From: Streptomyces lydicus
GTDB lineage: Bacteria; Actinomycetota; Actinomycetes; Streptomycetales; Streptomycetaceae
Direction: 5' to 3'
NCBI RefSeq assembly: GCF_000717345.1
Contig: NZ_JNZA01000034.1
Span: 14,105-78,104 of the forward strand
DNA length: 64,000 nucleotides
Positions 24,872 through 36,173 of this stretch are shown in pieces. The notes under the pieces were generated by a model. The model was not told the origin of the DNA and searched no databases. It saw only the letters and a program-made list of their open reading frames with translations. The position numbers and the translations under genes are program-made. Positions within the stretch are counted from its first letter, which is position 1. The number at the start of each line of letters is the position of its first letter.

Positions 24872-26314
24872 CTACACCGGCTCCACCCGCTGCAGCTTCG
24901 CCCGGCGGACGACCTCCGGGCCCAGCTTCGCGGCCCGGGCCACCAGTGCCGGGCCGTCCCAGTCCGTCGGCCAGCCGTGCCACAGGCGGAGCTTCCCGCC
25001 GACGACGACCGCGGCGATCTGGTCGCGGTTCGCCAGCCGGACGAGTTCCCAGCGCAGGTCGTAGGAGGGCGTCAGCTCGGGGACTTCGAGGTTCACGACG
25101 AGGAAGTCGGCGGCCTTGCCGGCCGCGATCTCACCGGTCACCCCGCCCAGGCCGAGCGCGTCGGCGCTGCCCGACGTCGCGTGCTCCAGCCACGTCCGCC
25201 CGGCTCCGCACACCGAGTCGCCCGCCGCCATCCCGTACGCCAGCCGCTGGGCGGTCTCCCCGGCGTCGATCATCCGGAAGCCGTCGCCGCGGGTGCCGTC
25301 GGTGCCCATGCCGAAGCGCACGCCCATCGCGGCGAGCAGGGTCGCGTGCGCCACGCCGTTGCCCTTCCAGGCGCTGGCGACCGGGTTGTAGCTGATGGCG
25401 GCACCGGAGTCGGCCAGCAGCCGGGTCTCGGAGGGGGTGAGCAGGGTGGCGTGCGCGCCCAGGGTGTGCGGGCCGAGGGCGCCGATGTGGTGCAGATACT
25501 CCAGCGGGCGGCGGCCGGTGCTCTTCAACGAGCGTTCCACGGACGCCAGATGTTCGTTGACGTGGACCTGGAGCACCGCACCGGCCTCGGCGCACAGGTC
25601 GGCGGTCTTCCTGATGACGTCGGCGGACGCGTCCTCGGGGACGGCGATGGCCAGCGAGGGGTGGACCAGCGGATGCCCCTCCCAGCGCCCCAGGTGCTCC
25701 GGGCCGCCGGTGCCGGACGAGACGATCTTGCCCAGGACGCAGCGGATCCCGGCTTCCTCGGTGCCCTTCGCGAGCGCCCGGACGTCGACGGGGGCCCGGG
25801 TGCCGGCATCGGCGACGGTGGTGAAGCCGCCGCGCAGCGCCTCCAGCGCGGCCAGTTTCGCCGAGACGTAGGCGCTCTCCTCGTCCAGTGCGTGTTCCAG
25901 CGGCTCCCACACCGTTTTGAAGATCTCCGACGGCTGGCCGAAGGACTGCGCCTTGCCGAAGCTCTGGGTCAGATGGTGATGGGCGTCGACGAAGCCGGGC
26001 ATCAGCAGATGGCCGTCCAGGCGGACCGGTCGCAGGTCCCGGTGGGCGGCGATGAGCTGTTCCGCGGGGCCGACGGCGCGGAACTTCCCGCCGTCCACCA
26101 GCACCGCCCGGCCGCGGGCCGGCCCGTCCGGCAGGAGCAGCAGCTCGGGGACCAGCAGGTGCCGGCTGCCGTGGAAGTCCGTGGGCCGCGGCCCCTTGTG
26201 GGGGGTGTCGGCCGCGGCGGTGCCGGGGGAACCGACGCCCGAGGCGCCGACGAATCCGCCCACGCCGGCCAGAAACCCGCGCCGTCCGAAGCCGCTGTGC
26301 TGTTCGTTCGCCAA
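24872..26314 (-). CDS. Amidohydrolase with Tat-type signal
   Basis: About 480 aa if started at TTG 26314; the frame is open to 26534 and the start is uncertain. The N-terminus carries a twin-arginine-like signal (GFGRRGFLAGVGGFVGASG, then AAA). The metal-dependent amidohydrolase fold is clear: MPGFVDAHHHLTQSFG (first two His ligands), VLQVHVNEHLASV, LGPHTLGAHATLL and FGMGTDGTRGD (last Asp). The beta-sandwich ends (AADFLVVNLEVPEL) match cytosine-deaminase/chlorohydrolase-like enzymes. The substrate is unknown. It is convergent with the MFS gene and divergent from the ATP-grasp pair. Confidence 0.85.
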   Translation of the reverse strand: MANEQHSGFGRRGFLAGVGGFVGASGVGSPGTAAADTPHKGPRPTDFHGSRHLLVPELLLLPDGPARGRAVLVDGGKFRAVGPAEQLIAAHRDLRPVRLDGHLLMPGFVDAHHHLTQSFGKAQSFGQPSEIFKTVWEPLEHALDEESAYVSAKLAALEALRGGFTTVADAGTRAPVDVRALAKGTEEAGIRCVLGKIVSSGTGGPEHLGRWEGHPLVHPSLAIAVPEDASADVIRKTADLCAEAGAVLQVHVNEHLASVERSLKSTGRRPLEYLHHIGALGPHTLGAHATLLTPSETRLLADSGAAISYNPVASAWKGNGVAHATLLAAMGVRFGMGTDGTRGDGFRMIDAGETAQRLAYGMAAGDSVCGAGRTWLEHATSGSADALGLGGVTGEIAAGKAADFLVVNLEVPELTPSYDLRWELVRLANRDQIAAVVVGGKLRLWHGWPTDWDGPALVARAAKLGPEVVRRAKLQRVEPV

Positions 26315-26669
26315 CCCGCTCGCCTGCTTCCCGTACTGCGGTACGTGTGTACCTCTTGCTGGACCGTCCCCGGGGTGGCCTGACCCTAGGACCGGGCCGT
26401 AAGTGGAACAAGGGTTCCGGCATACGGGATTTGCAGGGTTTGGGCGCGGGTGGCGGAACGCCGCCGCGCCCTCGGTGCGTGCCTGGTCAGGGCAGGTGGC
26501 CGGGCGCTGCCGGGTGGCGTAACACCGCGGAAACATGGGGCCGCTGACGGTGGGGGAGCCGGGCGCGTGGGTCCGCCCCGCCCCGCCCGGCCCCCCGTGG
26601 GATCCTGGTGCGTCATGGATCTGCCGGGCGGACGGTGGACGGACGTGCGGCGATGACGAGGGTGCCCCG
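26315..26669. other. Intergenic, divergent promoter region
   Basis: No supported gene. It contains the inverted repeat ggaac-aagg-gttcc (26405-26418), a possible operator between the amidohydrolase and the ATP-grasp pair, and several G/C-rich tracts. Both flanking genes need promoters here. Confidence 0.4.
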
Positions 26670-27569
26670 ATGAGACTCTGCTTCCTGGTGGAGGAGCAGT
26701 ACCGCTACGACGGCATGCCGCTGGACGTGATCCGCCAACTCACCGCCTGGGGGCACCAGGTGGACGTGCTGTGGCCGGGCCGCTCGCTGCTGCCGCTGTC
26801 CGAGGCGGTGCGGGCCGGCAGCCATGACGCCTGGGTCCTCAAGACCGTCTCCGGCGGCCCCGGCCTGACCCTCCTGGAAGCGGCGGCCGCGGTCGGGCTG
26901 ACGACGGTGAACGACGTCCGGGCGATCCGGGGGGTGCGCGACAAGGCGCTGGCCGCGGTGATCGCCCGCGGCAGCGGACTGCCGGTCCCGGTGACCTACG
27001 CGGCTGCCCGGGCCGAGGAGTTCGCGCAGATACCCGAGGCGGAGTTCCCCCTCGTCGTCAAGCCCGCGGACGGCAGCTCCGGGCGCGCGGTACGGCTGGT
27101 CGAGACGCCGGACCGGCTGCCCGCCGCCGGCGCGGCGGAGCCCGCGGAATCGGGCGGGGCGGCCGGCGGCCTGCTGATCGCCCAGCCGTACGTGCCCAAC
27201 TCCGGTACGGACCTGAAGGTGTACTGCGTCGCCGGTGAGCTGTACGCGACCGAGCGCCGCTCGCCGCTGCACCCCGGGCACCCCGTACGGGAACGCCAGG
27301 TCCCGCTCACCGCCGAGGTCGCCCGGATCACCGCGGAGATCGGCGCGGTCTTCGGCCTCGACCTGTACGGCGTCGACGTGCTGCTCGGGCCGGACGGCCC
27401 GGTGGTCGTCGACATCAACGACTTCCCCAGCTTCCGTCAGGTGCCGGACGCCGTCGCCCGGGTCTCCTCCGCGGTTCTGCGTCTCGCCCGCAAGGGAGCG
27501 GAACCGGCGGTTCCCGGCCCGGCCGCCCCCGCCGAGCCCCCGCTGGCGGCGATCGGCGGCGACCGGTGA
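26670..27569 (+). CDS. RimK-like ATP-grasp enzyme 1
   Basis: 299 aa from ATG 26670. The N-terminal preATP-grasp part reads FLVEEQYRYDGMPLDVI, VDVLWPGRSL. The ATP-grasp core has PLVVKPADGSSGRAVRLVE (P-loop-like Lys and Gly-rich loop), TDLKVYCVAGELYATERRS, and VVVDINDFPSF with the Asp-x-Asn metal ligands. It is like RimK/LysX ligases that join an amino acid or amine to a carboxylate. A second paralogue starts in its stop codon (GTGA overlap). The substrate is unknown. Confidence 0.85.
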   Translation: MRLCFLVEEQYRYDGMPLDVIRQLTAWGHQVDVLWPGRSLLPLSEAVRAGSHDAWVLKTVSGGPGLTLLEAAAAVGLTTVNDVRAIRGVRDKALAAVIARGSGLPVPVTYAAARAEEFAQIPEAEFPLVVKPADGSSGRAVRLVETPDRLPAAGAAEPAESGGAAGGLLIAQPYVPNSGTDLKVYCVAGELYATERRSPLHPGHPVRERQVPLTAEVARITAEIGAVFGLDLYGVDVLLGPDGPVVVDINDFPSFRQVPDAVARVSSAVLRLARKGAEPAVPGPAAPAEPPLAAIGGDR

Positions 27570-28393
27570 GGATCGGCCTGATCACCGCGGACGCCGCCCA
27601 CCCGGTGCTGGCCGCGACCGGCGCCCTGCTCGTCGGGGAGGGCCACCGGGTCGAGGTCGTGGACCCCGGTGGCGTGCCTGAGGGCCCCGGCCCGCTCGCC
27701 GACGTCTACCTCCTCAAGGCCCGTACGCCCCGGGCGCTGGCCCTCGCCGCCCGCCTGGAGGGGCGGGGCGCCGCGGTCATCAACTCCGCGGCGGCGACCG
27801 CCCGTTGCCAGGACCGGGTGGCGATGGCCGAGCTGGCCCGCGGGGCCGGACTGCCGTTCGCCCGCACCCGCTTCGTGGGCACGCCGGCGGAGCTGGCCGC
27901 GGCCGGGGAGCCGGCCGGCCCGCTGGTCGTCAAGAGCCGCCACAGCCGGCGCGGCGACCTGGTGACCCGCGCCGACAGCACCGTACGGCTGCGGGAGCTG
28001 GCCGCCGAGTGGCCCGAGGAACCGGTGGTCGTGCAGGACTTCCTCGCCGGCAGCGGCTGGGACCACAAGGTGTGGGTGGTCGACGGGCGGCTGTTCGCCG
28101 GGCTGCGCCGCTCCGAACTGGCCCCGGAGGGCCGCGGGGAGACGCTGCCGCTGCCGCCCGGCGAACTGCCCGCGGACTGGCGCGCCCTCGCCCTCGGGGT
28201 CGGCGAGGTCTTCGGCCTGGAGGTCTACGGCGTGGACCTCCTCGACGCCGGCGGCGGCGCCCCGCTCCTCGTGGACGTCAACGCCTTCCCCGGCATCCGC
28301 GGCCAGGCCGGCGCCCCGGAGGCACTGGCGGAACTCGCCCTGCGTACGGGGGCACGAGCCGGAAGAAGGGCGTCGGGAAACGGCCCCGAATGA
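27566..28393 (+). CDS. RimK-like ATP-grasp enzyme 2
   Basis: 275 aa, starting at GTG 27566 and overlapping the first ATP-grasp gene by 4 bp. The core: GPLVVKSRHSRRGDLVTRAD, VVVQDFLAGSGWDHKVWVV, LFAGLRRSEL and LLVDVNAFPGIRG, which keeps the Asp-x-Asn metal pair. It is diverged from its neighbour but aligned along the length, with a similar C-terminal order. The tight pair suggests a two-subunit or two-step ligase. It is 153 bp upstream of geosmin synthase on the same strand, probably a separate transcript. Confidence 0.83.
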   Translation: MRIGLITADAAHPVLAATGALLVGEGHRVEVVDPGGVPEGPGPLADVYLLKARTPRALALAARLEGRGAAVINSAAATARCQDRVAMAELARGAGLPFARTRFVGTPAELAAAGEPAGPLVVKSRHSRRGDLVTRADSTVRLRELAAEWPEEPVVVQDFLAGSGWDHKVWVVDGRLFAGLRRSELAPEGRGETLPLPPGELPADWRALALGVGEVFGLEVYGVDLLDAGGGAPLLVDVNAFPGIRGQAGAPEALAELALRTGARAGRRASGNGPE

Positions 28394-28459
28394 TCAATGA
28401 ATGACATCGGCCGAGCGGAAAGGGCGGGGAGGCGGAAGCTCCTCCTCCGTAAGGTCTAG

Positions 28460-30784
<2,325 letters not shown>

Positions 30785-30816
30785 CGCCGGTGGGCCCGTG
30801 AGGGGCGCGCCCGCCG

Positions 30817-30844
30817 GGCCGGTTGCGGACTGCCGCGACCGGCC
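30817..30844 (+). terminator. Hairpin terminator after geosmin synthase
   Basis: 12-bp stem (ggccggttgcgg / ccgcgaccggcc, one G-U pair) with the tetraloop actg, 33 bp after the geosmin synthase stop. Confidence 0.6.
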
Positions 30845-30950
30845 GCGCGTGCCCCCTGTGCTCCTCCCGTGCGCGCTACCGGGTCGTGGCGATGGGTGAA
30901 TATCCGTTTCGAGGTGAATAGCCCGATATGTCGTCGGGAACCTTGGCGTC

Positions 30951-31808
30951 ATGCGACACAAGACCGCCTTCCTCGGAGCCGTGGCCGCCACCGGTGCCTT
31001 CGCCCTGCTCGGCCCGATCGCCGCCCAGGCCACCACCGGCACCATCACCTTCCACATGCGCTCGCGGAACAAGGACTACCAGATCGTCGACCCCGGCGAC
31101 GATCACTGCTACGGCCTGGGCGACGGGGGCGGCCTGGTGGACAACGACACCCCCCTCGACCTGGTGCTGTGGTCCTCCCGCGACTGCACGGGGCGCGCCA
31201 TGGCGACCGTACGGGCCGGCAGCTCCGCGCGGTTCGCGCGGTACGGCAGCCTGCAGCTGGACCCGGCCAGCGCCCCCGCGCCGTCGTACCCCAGCGAATC
31301 CCGGGACCCGGGGGATTCCCGTGACCCCGGCGACTACCGGGACCCGTCCGACTCCCGTGACCCGGGCGACTCCCGTGACCCGGGGGACTACCGGGATCCG
31401 TCCGACAGGCGCGATTCCGGGGACTCCCGCGACCCCGGTGACTACAACGATCCGTCCGACTCCCGTGACCCGGGACGCGACCGGGACACCGGCGACTCCC
31501 GTGACCCCCGGGACTCCGACGACTACCTGGACCCGGGCGACGCGCGGGACACCGGCGACGCGCCGGACCGCCGCGACCCTCAGGACCCGGCCCGCTCCTC
31601 GGACCCCGGTGATCCCAGCACCCTCCCCGCCCCGGCCGGTGCCTCGGACCCGGTCAACTCCCCGGGTGCCGCCGTCCCCCGGCGCGTCGCCCGGCCGTCC
31701 TCCAGCTCACCCACGAAGTCGAGCGCCCGCCCCCGGCGCGTCACCCGCCCGTCGTCCAGCTCACCCACCAAGTCGAGCGCCCGCCCCAAGGTGGTCAAGC
31801 GCTCCTGA
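30951..31808 (+). CDS. Secreted protein with SRDPGD repeats
   Basis: 285 aa. Signal peptide: MRHKTAFLGAVAATGAFALL, cleaved near AQA. A mature domain of about 75 residues (DDHCYGLGDGGGLVDN, DLVLWSSRDCTGRAM, two cysteines) is similar to small Streptomyces secreted proteins. Then comes a low-complexity region of about 100 residues built on SRDPGD and YRDPSD. The C-terminal tail is two 18-residue copies based on RRVARPSSSSPTKSSARP. The tail and its stop lie over antisense remnants of an LLM oxidoreductase, so this end is probably a recent read-through extension. Function unknown. Confidence 0.7.
   Translation: MRHKTAFLGAVAATGAFALLGPIAAQATTGTITFHMRSRNKDYQIVDPGDDHCYGLGDGGGLVDNDTPLDLVLWSSRDCTGRAMATVRAGSSARFARYGSLQLDPASAPAPSYPSESRDPGDSRDPGDYRDPSDSRDPGDSRDPGDYRDPSDRRDSGDSRDPGDYNDPSDSRDPGRDRDTGDSRDPRDSDDYLDPGDARDTGDAPDRRDPQDPARSSDPGDPSTLPAPAGASDPVNSPGAAVPRRVARPSSSSPTKSSARPRRVTRPSSSSPTKSSARPKVVKRS
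31296..31610 (+). repeat. 18-bp tandem repeats encoding SRDPGD
   Basis: Imperfect tandem units of 18 bp, such as tcccgtgacccgggcgac, repeat about 15 times. Variants are encoded as YRDPSD, RRDSGD and YNDPSD. The repeats are inside the coding frame and keep it open. Confidence 0.75.
31681..31787. repeat. 54-bp tandem duplication
   Basis: Two copies with a period of 54 bp (31681 and 31735), differing at a few bases, each starting ggcgcgtc. On the plus strand they encode 18-residue tails of the secreted protein; on the minus strand they encode GRALDFVGELEDGRATRR-type segments from the 3' end of the decayed oxidoreductase. Confidence 0.75.
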
Positions 31809-32226
31809 AGCGTGCCGCCCGCCGGGTAGAGCCGTACGGTGTCGACCCCGGCGGCGCGCCACACCCGCAGGCGCGCCTGCACCATCTCCTCGGTCCCGAT
31901 CAGGGTGGTGCCCAGCACCATCTCGTCGGTGACCAGCTCCGCCGCGCCGTCCCGGTCCCCGGCCTGCCAGCGCTCCCGGACCTCGGCCGCGACCCGGGCC
32001 CAGCCCTGGCGGCTGTAGGCGGCGTTGTAGAAGTTGGTGCGGGCGGAGCCCATCCCGCCCAGGCTGAACGCGAGCTCCTCTGACGGCCGGCCACCATGGC
32101 CCGCAGCGCCTCCTCGTACTCGGCGAAGGCGACCTCGGCGCCCTGGCAGATGTCGAGGTCGGCGCGGGTGCGGCCGGCCGCCTCATGGCGCCAGGATACG
32201 GGCGGCCCCGCCGGACCGGTGAGCAT
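31740..32226 (-). pseudogene. Remnant of LLM F420-dependent oxidoreductase
   Basis: On the complement, one frame reads GRTRADLDICQGAEVAFAEY and LRAMVAG (about 32220-32100). After a frame change near 32090 another frame reads ELAFSLGGMG, SARTNFYNAAYSRQGW, VTDEMVLGTTLIGTEEMVQA and GVDTVRLYPAGGTL. Together these are the C-terminal part of a luciferase-like monooxygenase (GGMG...NFYN is a family hallmark). A single missing base after the AMVAGRQ codons restores the frame. The N-terminal two thirds are absent, and the 3' end is overrun by the secreted protein gene. A broken, truncated gene. Confidence 0.75.
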
Positions 32227-32374
32227 GCGCGTGCGCGCGGAAGGTGCGCGGCGGGCGCCCGGCCGGAGGGACCCCCGCGCGGATGAGGGCCCAACTGGCG
32301 GCCTTCGCCGACCGGGTCCCGGGTCAGGGATACCAAACGACCCCGCGACCACGGCCAGGAGGGCGGAGGACGGC

Positions 32375-33151
32375 ATGCCCGAGCTGCCCGACGTCGAGGC
32401 GTTCCGCCGAACCTTCGTCCGCTGCGCGCAACGACGGGTGGTCCAGCACATCGAGGTCCACGACGCGGGCGTGCTGCACGGGCTGAGCGGCCGTCAGCTG
32501 CGGCACGCACTGGAGGGCCGCAGGTTCGCCGAGCCCGAGCGGCACGGGAAGTGGCTGATCGCCCGTACCGGCGGCCCCATCCTGCTGCTGCACTTCGGCA
32601 TGACCGGCCGGCTGGTGTGCACCACGCCGGAGGAGGCCCCCCACCCCCACGACCGGGTGGTCTTCACCATGAGCAGGCACCACCGGCTCCGCTACCGCGA
32701 CCAGCGCAAACTCCAGGGCCTGTGGCTCGTCGACGAGGCCGGACTGGACCGGGTGCTGGGCCGTCTGGGACCGGACGCGGCAACGGTGCCGCGCGACGCC
32801 TTCCGGGCGGCGCTCGCCGCCCGGCGCGGCCGCCTCAAGGCGGTCCTGATGGACCAGTCGGTGCTGGCCGGACTCGGCAACCTCCTCGTCGACGAGATCC
32901 TCTGGCGCACCCTGCTGCCCCCGTCCCGGCCGGCCCGCGACCTCACCGACGAGGAGGGCGACCGCCTCCACACGGAGCTGCGCCGCACCCTGCGCGCGGC
33001 GGTGCGCGCGGGCTGCGTGCCACCCCGCGACACCTGGCTGACCGGCCGCCGCGACGACCCCGACCCGCACTGCCCGCGCTGCGGCGGCCCGTTGCGCCGC
33101 GGCCGCGTCGCGGGCCGCGGCACGGTGTGGTGCCCCCGCTGCCAGCCCTGA
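32375..33151 (+). CDS. Fpg/Nei-family DNA glycosylase
   Basis: 258 aa from ATG 32375. It starts MPELPDVEAF, so after Met removal Pro2 is the catalytic Schiff-base residue and Glu3 the proton donor. Other marks: the hairpin lysine in RHGKWLIA, LLLHFGMTGRL, VLAGLGNLLVDEILW (helix-two-turn-helix), and a C-terminal zinc finger C-x2-C-x16-C-x2-C (CPRCGGPLRRG...WCPRC). It is shorter than typical Fpg, like the extra Streptomyces paralogues. It should remove oxidised bases in base excision repair. Upstream sequence is the decayed oxidoreductase. Confidence 0.92.
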   Translation: MPELPDVEAFRRTFVRCAQRRVVQHIEVHDAGVLHGLSGRQLRHALEGRRFAEPERHGKWLIARTGGPILLLHFGMTGRLVCTTPEEAPHPHDRVVFTMSRHHRLRYRDQRKLQGLWLVDEAGLDRVLGRLGPDAATVPRDAFRAALAARRGRLKAVLMDQSVLAGLGNLLVDEILWRTLLPPSRPARDLTDEEGDRLHTELRRTLRAAVRAGCVPPRDTWLTGRRDDPDPHCPRCGGPLRRGRVAGRGTVWCPRCQP

Positions 33152-33170
33152 CCCGGCGGACCCCGCCGGG
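33152..33170. terminator. Short hairpin after glycosylase gene
   Basis: 8-bp perfect stem cccggcgg / ccgccggg with a 3-nt loop, directly after the Fpg/Nei stop and before the convergent Lrp gene. Likely a bidirectional terminator. Confidence 0.6.
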
Positions 33171-33218
33171 CCCGAGGCGCTCACCGGAGGCGCGGGTGCG
33201 GCCGGCCGAGCCGCCTCC

Positions 33219-34265
33219 TCAGCGCCGGGCGGCCCTCGGTGACGGGCGCGGGGCGGCCGCCGGGGCGAGCGGGCCGGCTCCCTTGACGGTGCGCAGGACC
33301 GGGGCGGTCTCCAGGGTGTGGATCGCGCGCAGACCGCCCAGCCGCCGGGTGAGATAGCGGTGCAGGGCCGCCGGGTCGGGGCACAGCGCGTGCGCGACCA
33401 CGTTCGTGCGGCCGGTGGTGGCGGCGACGAAGGCGAGTTCGTCGTGCCCGGCCAGCGCGGTGGCGACCCGGTCGAGGTGGGTGGGGGAGACGGTCATCCA
33501 CAGCATGGCCTGGGTGGTGGCGCCGAACAGCGCGTCGTCGGCCTCGACATCGAAGAAGAGCGCGCCGGCGGCCCGCAGCGCGGCCAGCCGGCGGGCCACG
33601 GTCGCCGGTGACCACCCGGTGGCGGCGGCCAGATCGGCCTGGCCGGTACGGCCGTCCCGCTCCAGCGCCGCGACCAGCGCGCGGTCCGTCTCGGTCAACA
33701 CCAGCCCGGGCTGGGCGAGTTGGCCGTCGTGCGGCCCGGCGCCGGGCGGTGCGAGCCGGCGCTGCTGGTCTTCGTCCAGGGTGCCGGCTCGGCCCCGCCA
33801 GGCGGTGGGGCCGCCGAGGTAGGTGTGGAGCAGGCAATGGGCGGAGACCGCGGTGATGCCGGCGGTGCGCGGGATGTCGTGCAGCAGCAGCGCGTGGCCG
33901 CCGGTGCCGTCGGCCGGGGTGTGCACGACCGCGAGGATCTCGGTGCCGCCGGAGGCCAGTTTCACCCAGGAGGTGTCCGTCCGCCGGGCCAGGGCGCGGG
34001 CCAGGTCCTGCGCGCTGTGCGGGGCGGCGGTCAGCCGCACCAGCCACTGTGCCCGGCCGGCACGGTGCGGATCGGCGAGCCCGACGACCCGCAGTCCGGC
34101 GTCGGCGCGCAGCCTGCGGTAGCGGCGCGCGACGGTCTGCGTCGAGACGCCCAGCACCTCGGCGATCCGGCTGAACGGGGCCCGCCCGTCGAGGTGCAGC
34201 GCATGGACGATCCCGCGGTCGACGTCGTCGAGCACCGGCACCCCGGTCGTGGCCGCGTCCCTCAT
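33219..34265 (-). CDS. Two-domain Lrp/AsnC-type regulator
   Basis: 348 aa, twice the usual Lrp length. It holds two AsnC-type HTH units: LDDVDRGIVHALHLDGRAPF with VLGVSTQTVARRYRRL (residues 10-60), and LTETDRALVAALERDGRTGQ with GWSPATVARRLAAL (about 190-235). Each is followed by a RAM-like ligand module. Such tandem proteins are common in actinomycetes and often regulate a neighbouring transporter. The divergent gene is an MFS exporter starting 193 bp away. Confidence 0.9.
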   Translation of the reverse strand: MRDAATTGVPVLDDVDRGIVHALHLDGRAPFSRIAEVLGVSTQTVARRYRRLRADAGLRVVGLADPHRAGRAQWLVRLTAAPHSAQDLARALARRTDTSWVKLASGGTEILAVVHTPADGTGGHALLLHDIPRTAGITAVSAHCLLHTYLGGPTAWRGRAGTLDEDQQRRLAPPGAGPHDGQLAQPGLVLTETDRALVAALERDGRTGQADLAAATGWSPATVARRLAALRAAGALFFDVEADDALFGATTQAMLWMTVSPTHLDRVATALAGHDELAFVAATTGRTNVVAHALCPDPAALHRYLTRRLGGLRAIHTLETAPVLRTVKGAGPLAPAAAPRPSPRAARR

Positions 34266-34457
34266 GGTGATTCCCTCCGTGGTGCGTCCGAGGCGGCGGG
34301 GCCGGCTGCCTCCGCGTTGCGGAGAAATCCTTGCGCCCGGACAAATCCTTCACCACACGCGCCCGGATGGAAAACATCAGCGATCTCCGGCTCGTGGAGG
34401 GAACACCCGGTGGGCGCCGGCGCACGCTCTGCCCGTACTCCACCGAAGGGAAGAGCC

Positions 34458-35960
34458 ATGCCCCACCCCCTGCCGCCCGTACGGCCGACGCCGTACCCCC
34501 GCCGCTGGTGCGCCCTCGCGGTGCTGCTGGTCGCCGAGGCGATGAATCTGCTCGACTCCACGATCATGACGGTCGCCGCACCGGTGATCCACGCCGATCT
34601 CGGCGGGCCCGCCTCCGGCATCCAGTGGTTCAGCGCCGCCTACACCCTGCCGTTCGCGGTGCTGCTGATCACCGGGGGCCGGCTCGGCGACATCGCCGGG
34701 CGCAAGCGGGTCTTCCGGGCCGGGGTGGCGGCGTTCGTGCTCGCCTCGGCGCTCTGCGCGCTGGCCGCGTCACCCGCGATGCTGATCAGCGCGCGGGCGG
34801 TCCAGGGCGCCGCGGCCGCGCTCGTCATCCCGCAGACCATCGGGCTGATCCGCGGCATGTTCCACGGCGACGAACTGGCCCGGGCGATGGGCAGCATCGG
34901 CCCGGTCATGGGCCTGGCCGCGGTGTGCGGCCCGGTGCTCGCCGGAGTGCTCACCCACGCCGACCTGTTCGGCTCCTCCTGGCGGGCGGTGTTCCTGGTC
35001 AACGTGCCGCTCGGCCTCGGTGTCCTCGCCGCGGCGCCGCTGCTGCGCGAGGACCGCTCCGAGCGGCGGCCGCGGCTGGACCTCACCGGTACGGTGCTGG
35101 CCGTCCTGGGCACCGGCGCGCTCGTCCACCCGCTCATCGAGTCCGGGCCGGACCGGGGATCACCCGGGCGCTGGGCCCTTTTCGCCGCGGGCCTGGGCCT
35201 GATGGCGCTGTTCGGGGCGCACCAGCGGCGCCGGACGGCCCGGGGACGCAGCGCGCTCGTCGAGACCCGCCTCTTCAGCGACCGGGGATTCCCCGCCGCG
35301 CTGGCCGCCGCCGTGCTGTTCTTCGCGGTGATCAACGGCGTGATGCTGGTCGTCGTCCTCCAGCTGCAACTCGGACCGCACACCGACGTCCGGTCCGCGG
35401 GGCTCACCCTGCTGCCGTGGTCGGCGGCGATGGCGGCGGCGTCCTGGACCGCCGGCGCCCGCCTGGTGCCCCGCCACGGCTCCCGGGTGATGTTCGCCGG
35501 GCTCGCGGCACTGCTCCTCGGCACCCTGGGCGCCCTCGTCGTCTACGCCACCGGCCGGCCCGCGGCGTACCCGTGGCCGCTGCTCGCCGCGCTGACCGCC
35601 GCCGGGCTGGGGCAGGGGCTGTTCTCCGTGCCGTTCTTCACCACCGCACTGGGCCGGGTCCGCCCGCACGAGACCGGTTCGGCGGCGGGCCTGCTCAACG
35701 CCGCGCAGCAGCTGGGCGGCACGCTCGGCGTCGCCCTGCTCGGCACGGTCTTCCTGCACACCGCCCCCGGCACCGGTGCCCCGGGCGCGGATGCCGCGCT
35801 CCTCGGGGCCCGCGACGCCTGCGGGGCGGCCGTCGCCCTCCTCGCCGGCACCGTCGCCGCCGCCGTCCTGCTGCACGCCGCTGCCCGCACCCGGCCCGCT
35901 TCCCCGCGGTGGGGCCGCCGCCTGCGGAACGCCAAGTCCCCTTCCGGCTACGGGAGGTGA
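34458..35960 (+). CDS. MFS exporter, DHA2 family
   Basis: 500 aa from ATG 34458 with GAAGGGAAG upstream; the same frame is open far upstream but antisense to the regulator. About 14 helices. Motifs: VAEAMNLLDSTIMTVAAPVI, GGRLGDIAGRKRVFRAG, ARAVQGAAAALVIPQTIGLI and GSAAGLLNAAQQLGGTLGVA. This is a drug-efflux type similar to the transporters at the start of the window and at 23.1 kb. Its divergent partner is the two-domain Lrp regulator. Confidence 0.93.
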   Translation: MPHPLPPVRPTPYPRRWCALAVLLVAEAMNLLDSTIMTVAAPVIHADLGGPASGIQWFSAAYTLPFAVLLITGGRLGDIAGRKRVFRAGVAAFVLASALCALAASPAMLISARAVQGAAAALVIPQTIGLIRGMFHGDELARAMGSIGPVMGLAAVCGPVLAGVLTHADLFGSSWRAVFLVNVPLGLGVLAAAPLLREDRSERRPRLDLTGTVLAVLGTGALVHPLIESGPDRGSPGRWALFAAGLGLMALFGAHQRRRTARGRSALVETRLFSDRGFPAALAAAVLFFAVINGVMLVVVLQLQLGPHTDVRSAGLTLLPWSAAMAAASWTAGARLVPRHGSRVMFAGLAALLLGTLGALVVYATGRPAAYPWPLLAALTAAGLGQGLFSVPFFTTALGRVRPHETGSAAGLLNAAQQLGGTLGVALLGTVFLHTAPGTGAPGADAALLGARDACGAAVALLAGTVAAAVLLHAAARTRPASPRWGRRLRNAKSPSGYGR

Positions 35961-36173
35961 CGCTTGCCTGGTGGGGGCGCCGGTGCTGCCGCGGCCAGCC
36001 CGCCTCCGGAGGGTCACGCATCGCCACTTTGTGGTGATGCGCCAAGAATTTTGCTGTTTGTCTGAATTTTCACGCATATTTCCTTGTTGGTAGGCAGGTC
36101 ATGGACGTAGCTTGGGAGTTGACGCAGTCGGAAACGGCTCGTCAGCAAGGAAAAGAACTTCTAGGAGGCGAGA

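Noticed and set aside
31296..31610. Short tandem repeats as CRISPR or origin iterons
   Set aside because: The 18-bp units keep an open frame and encode SRDPGD; no spacers or origin features.
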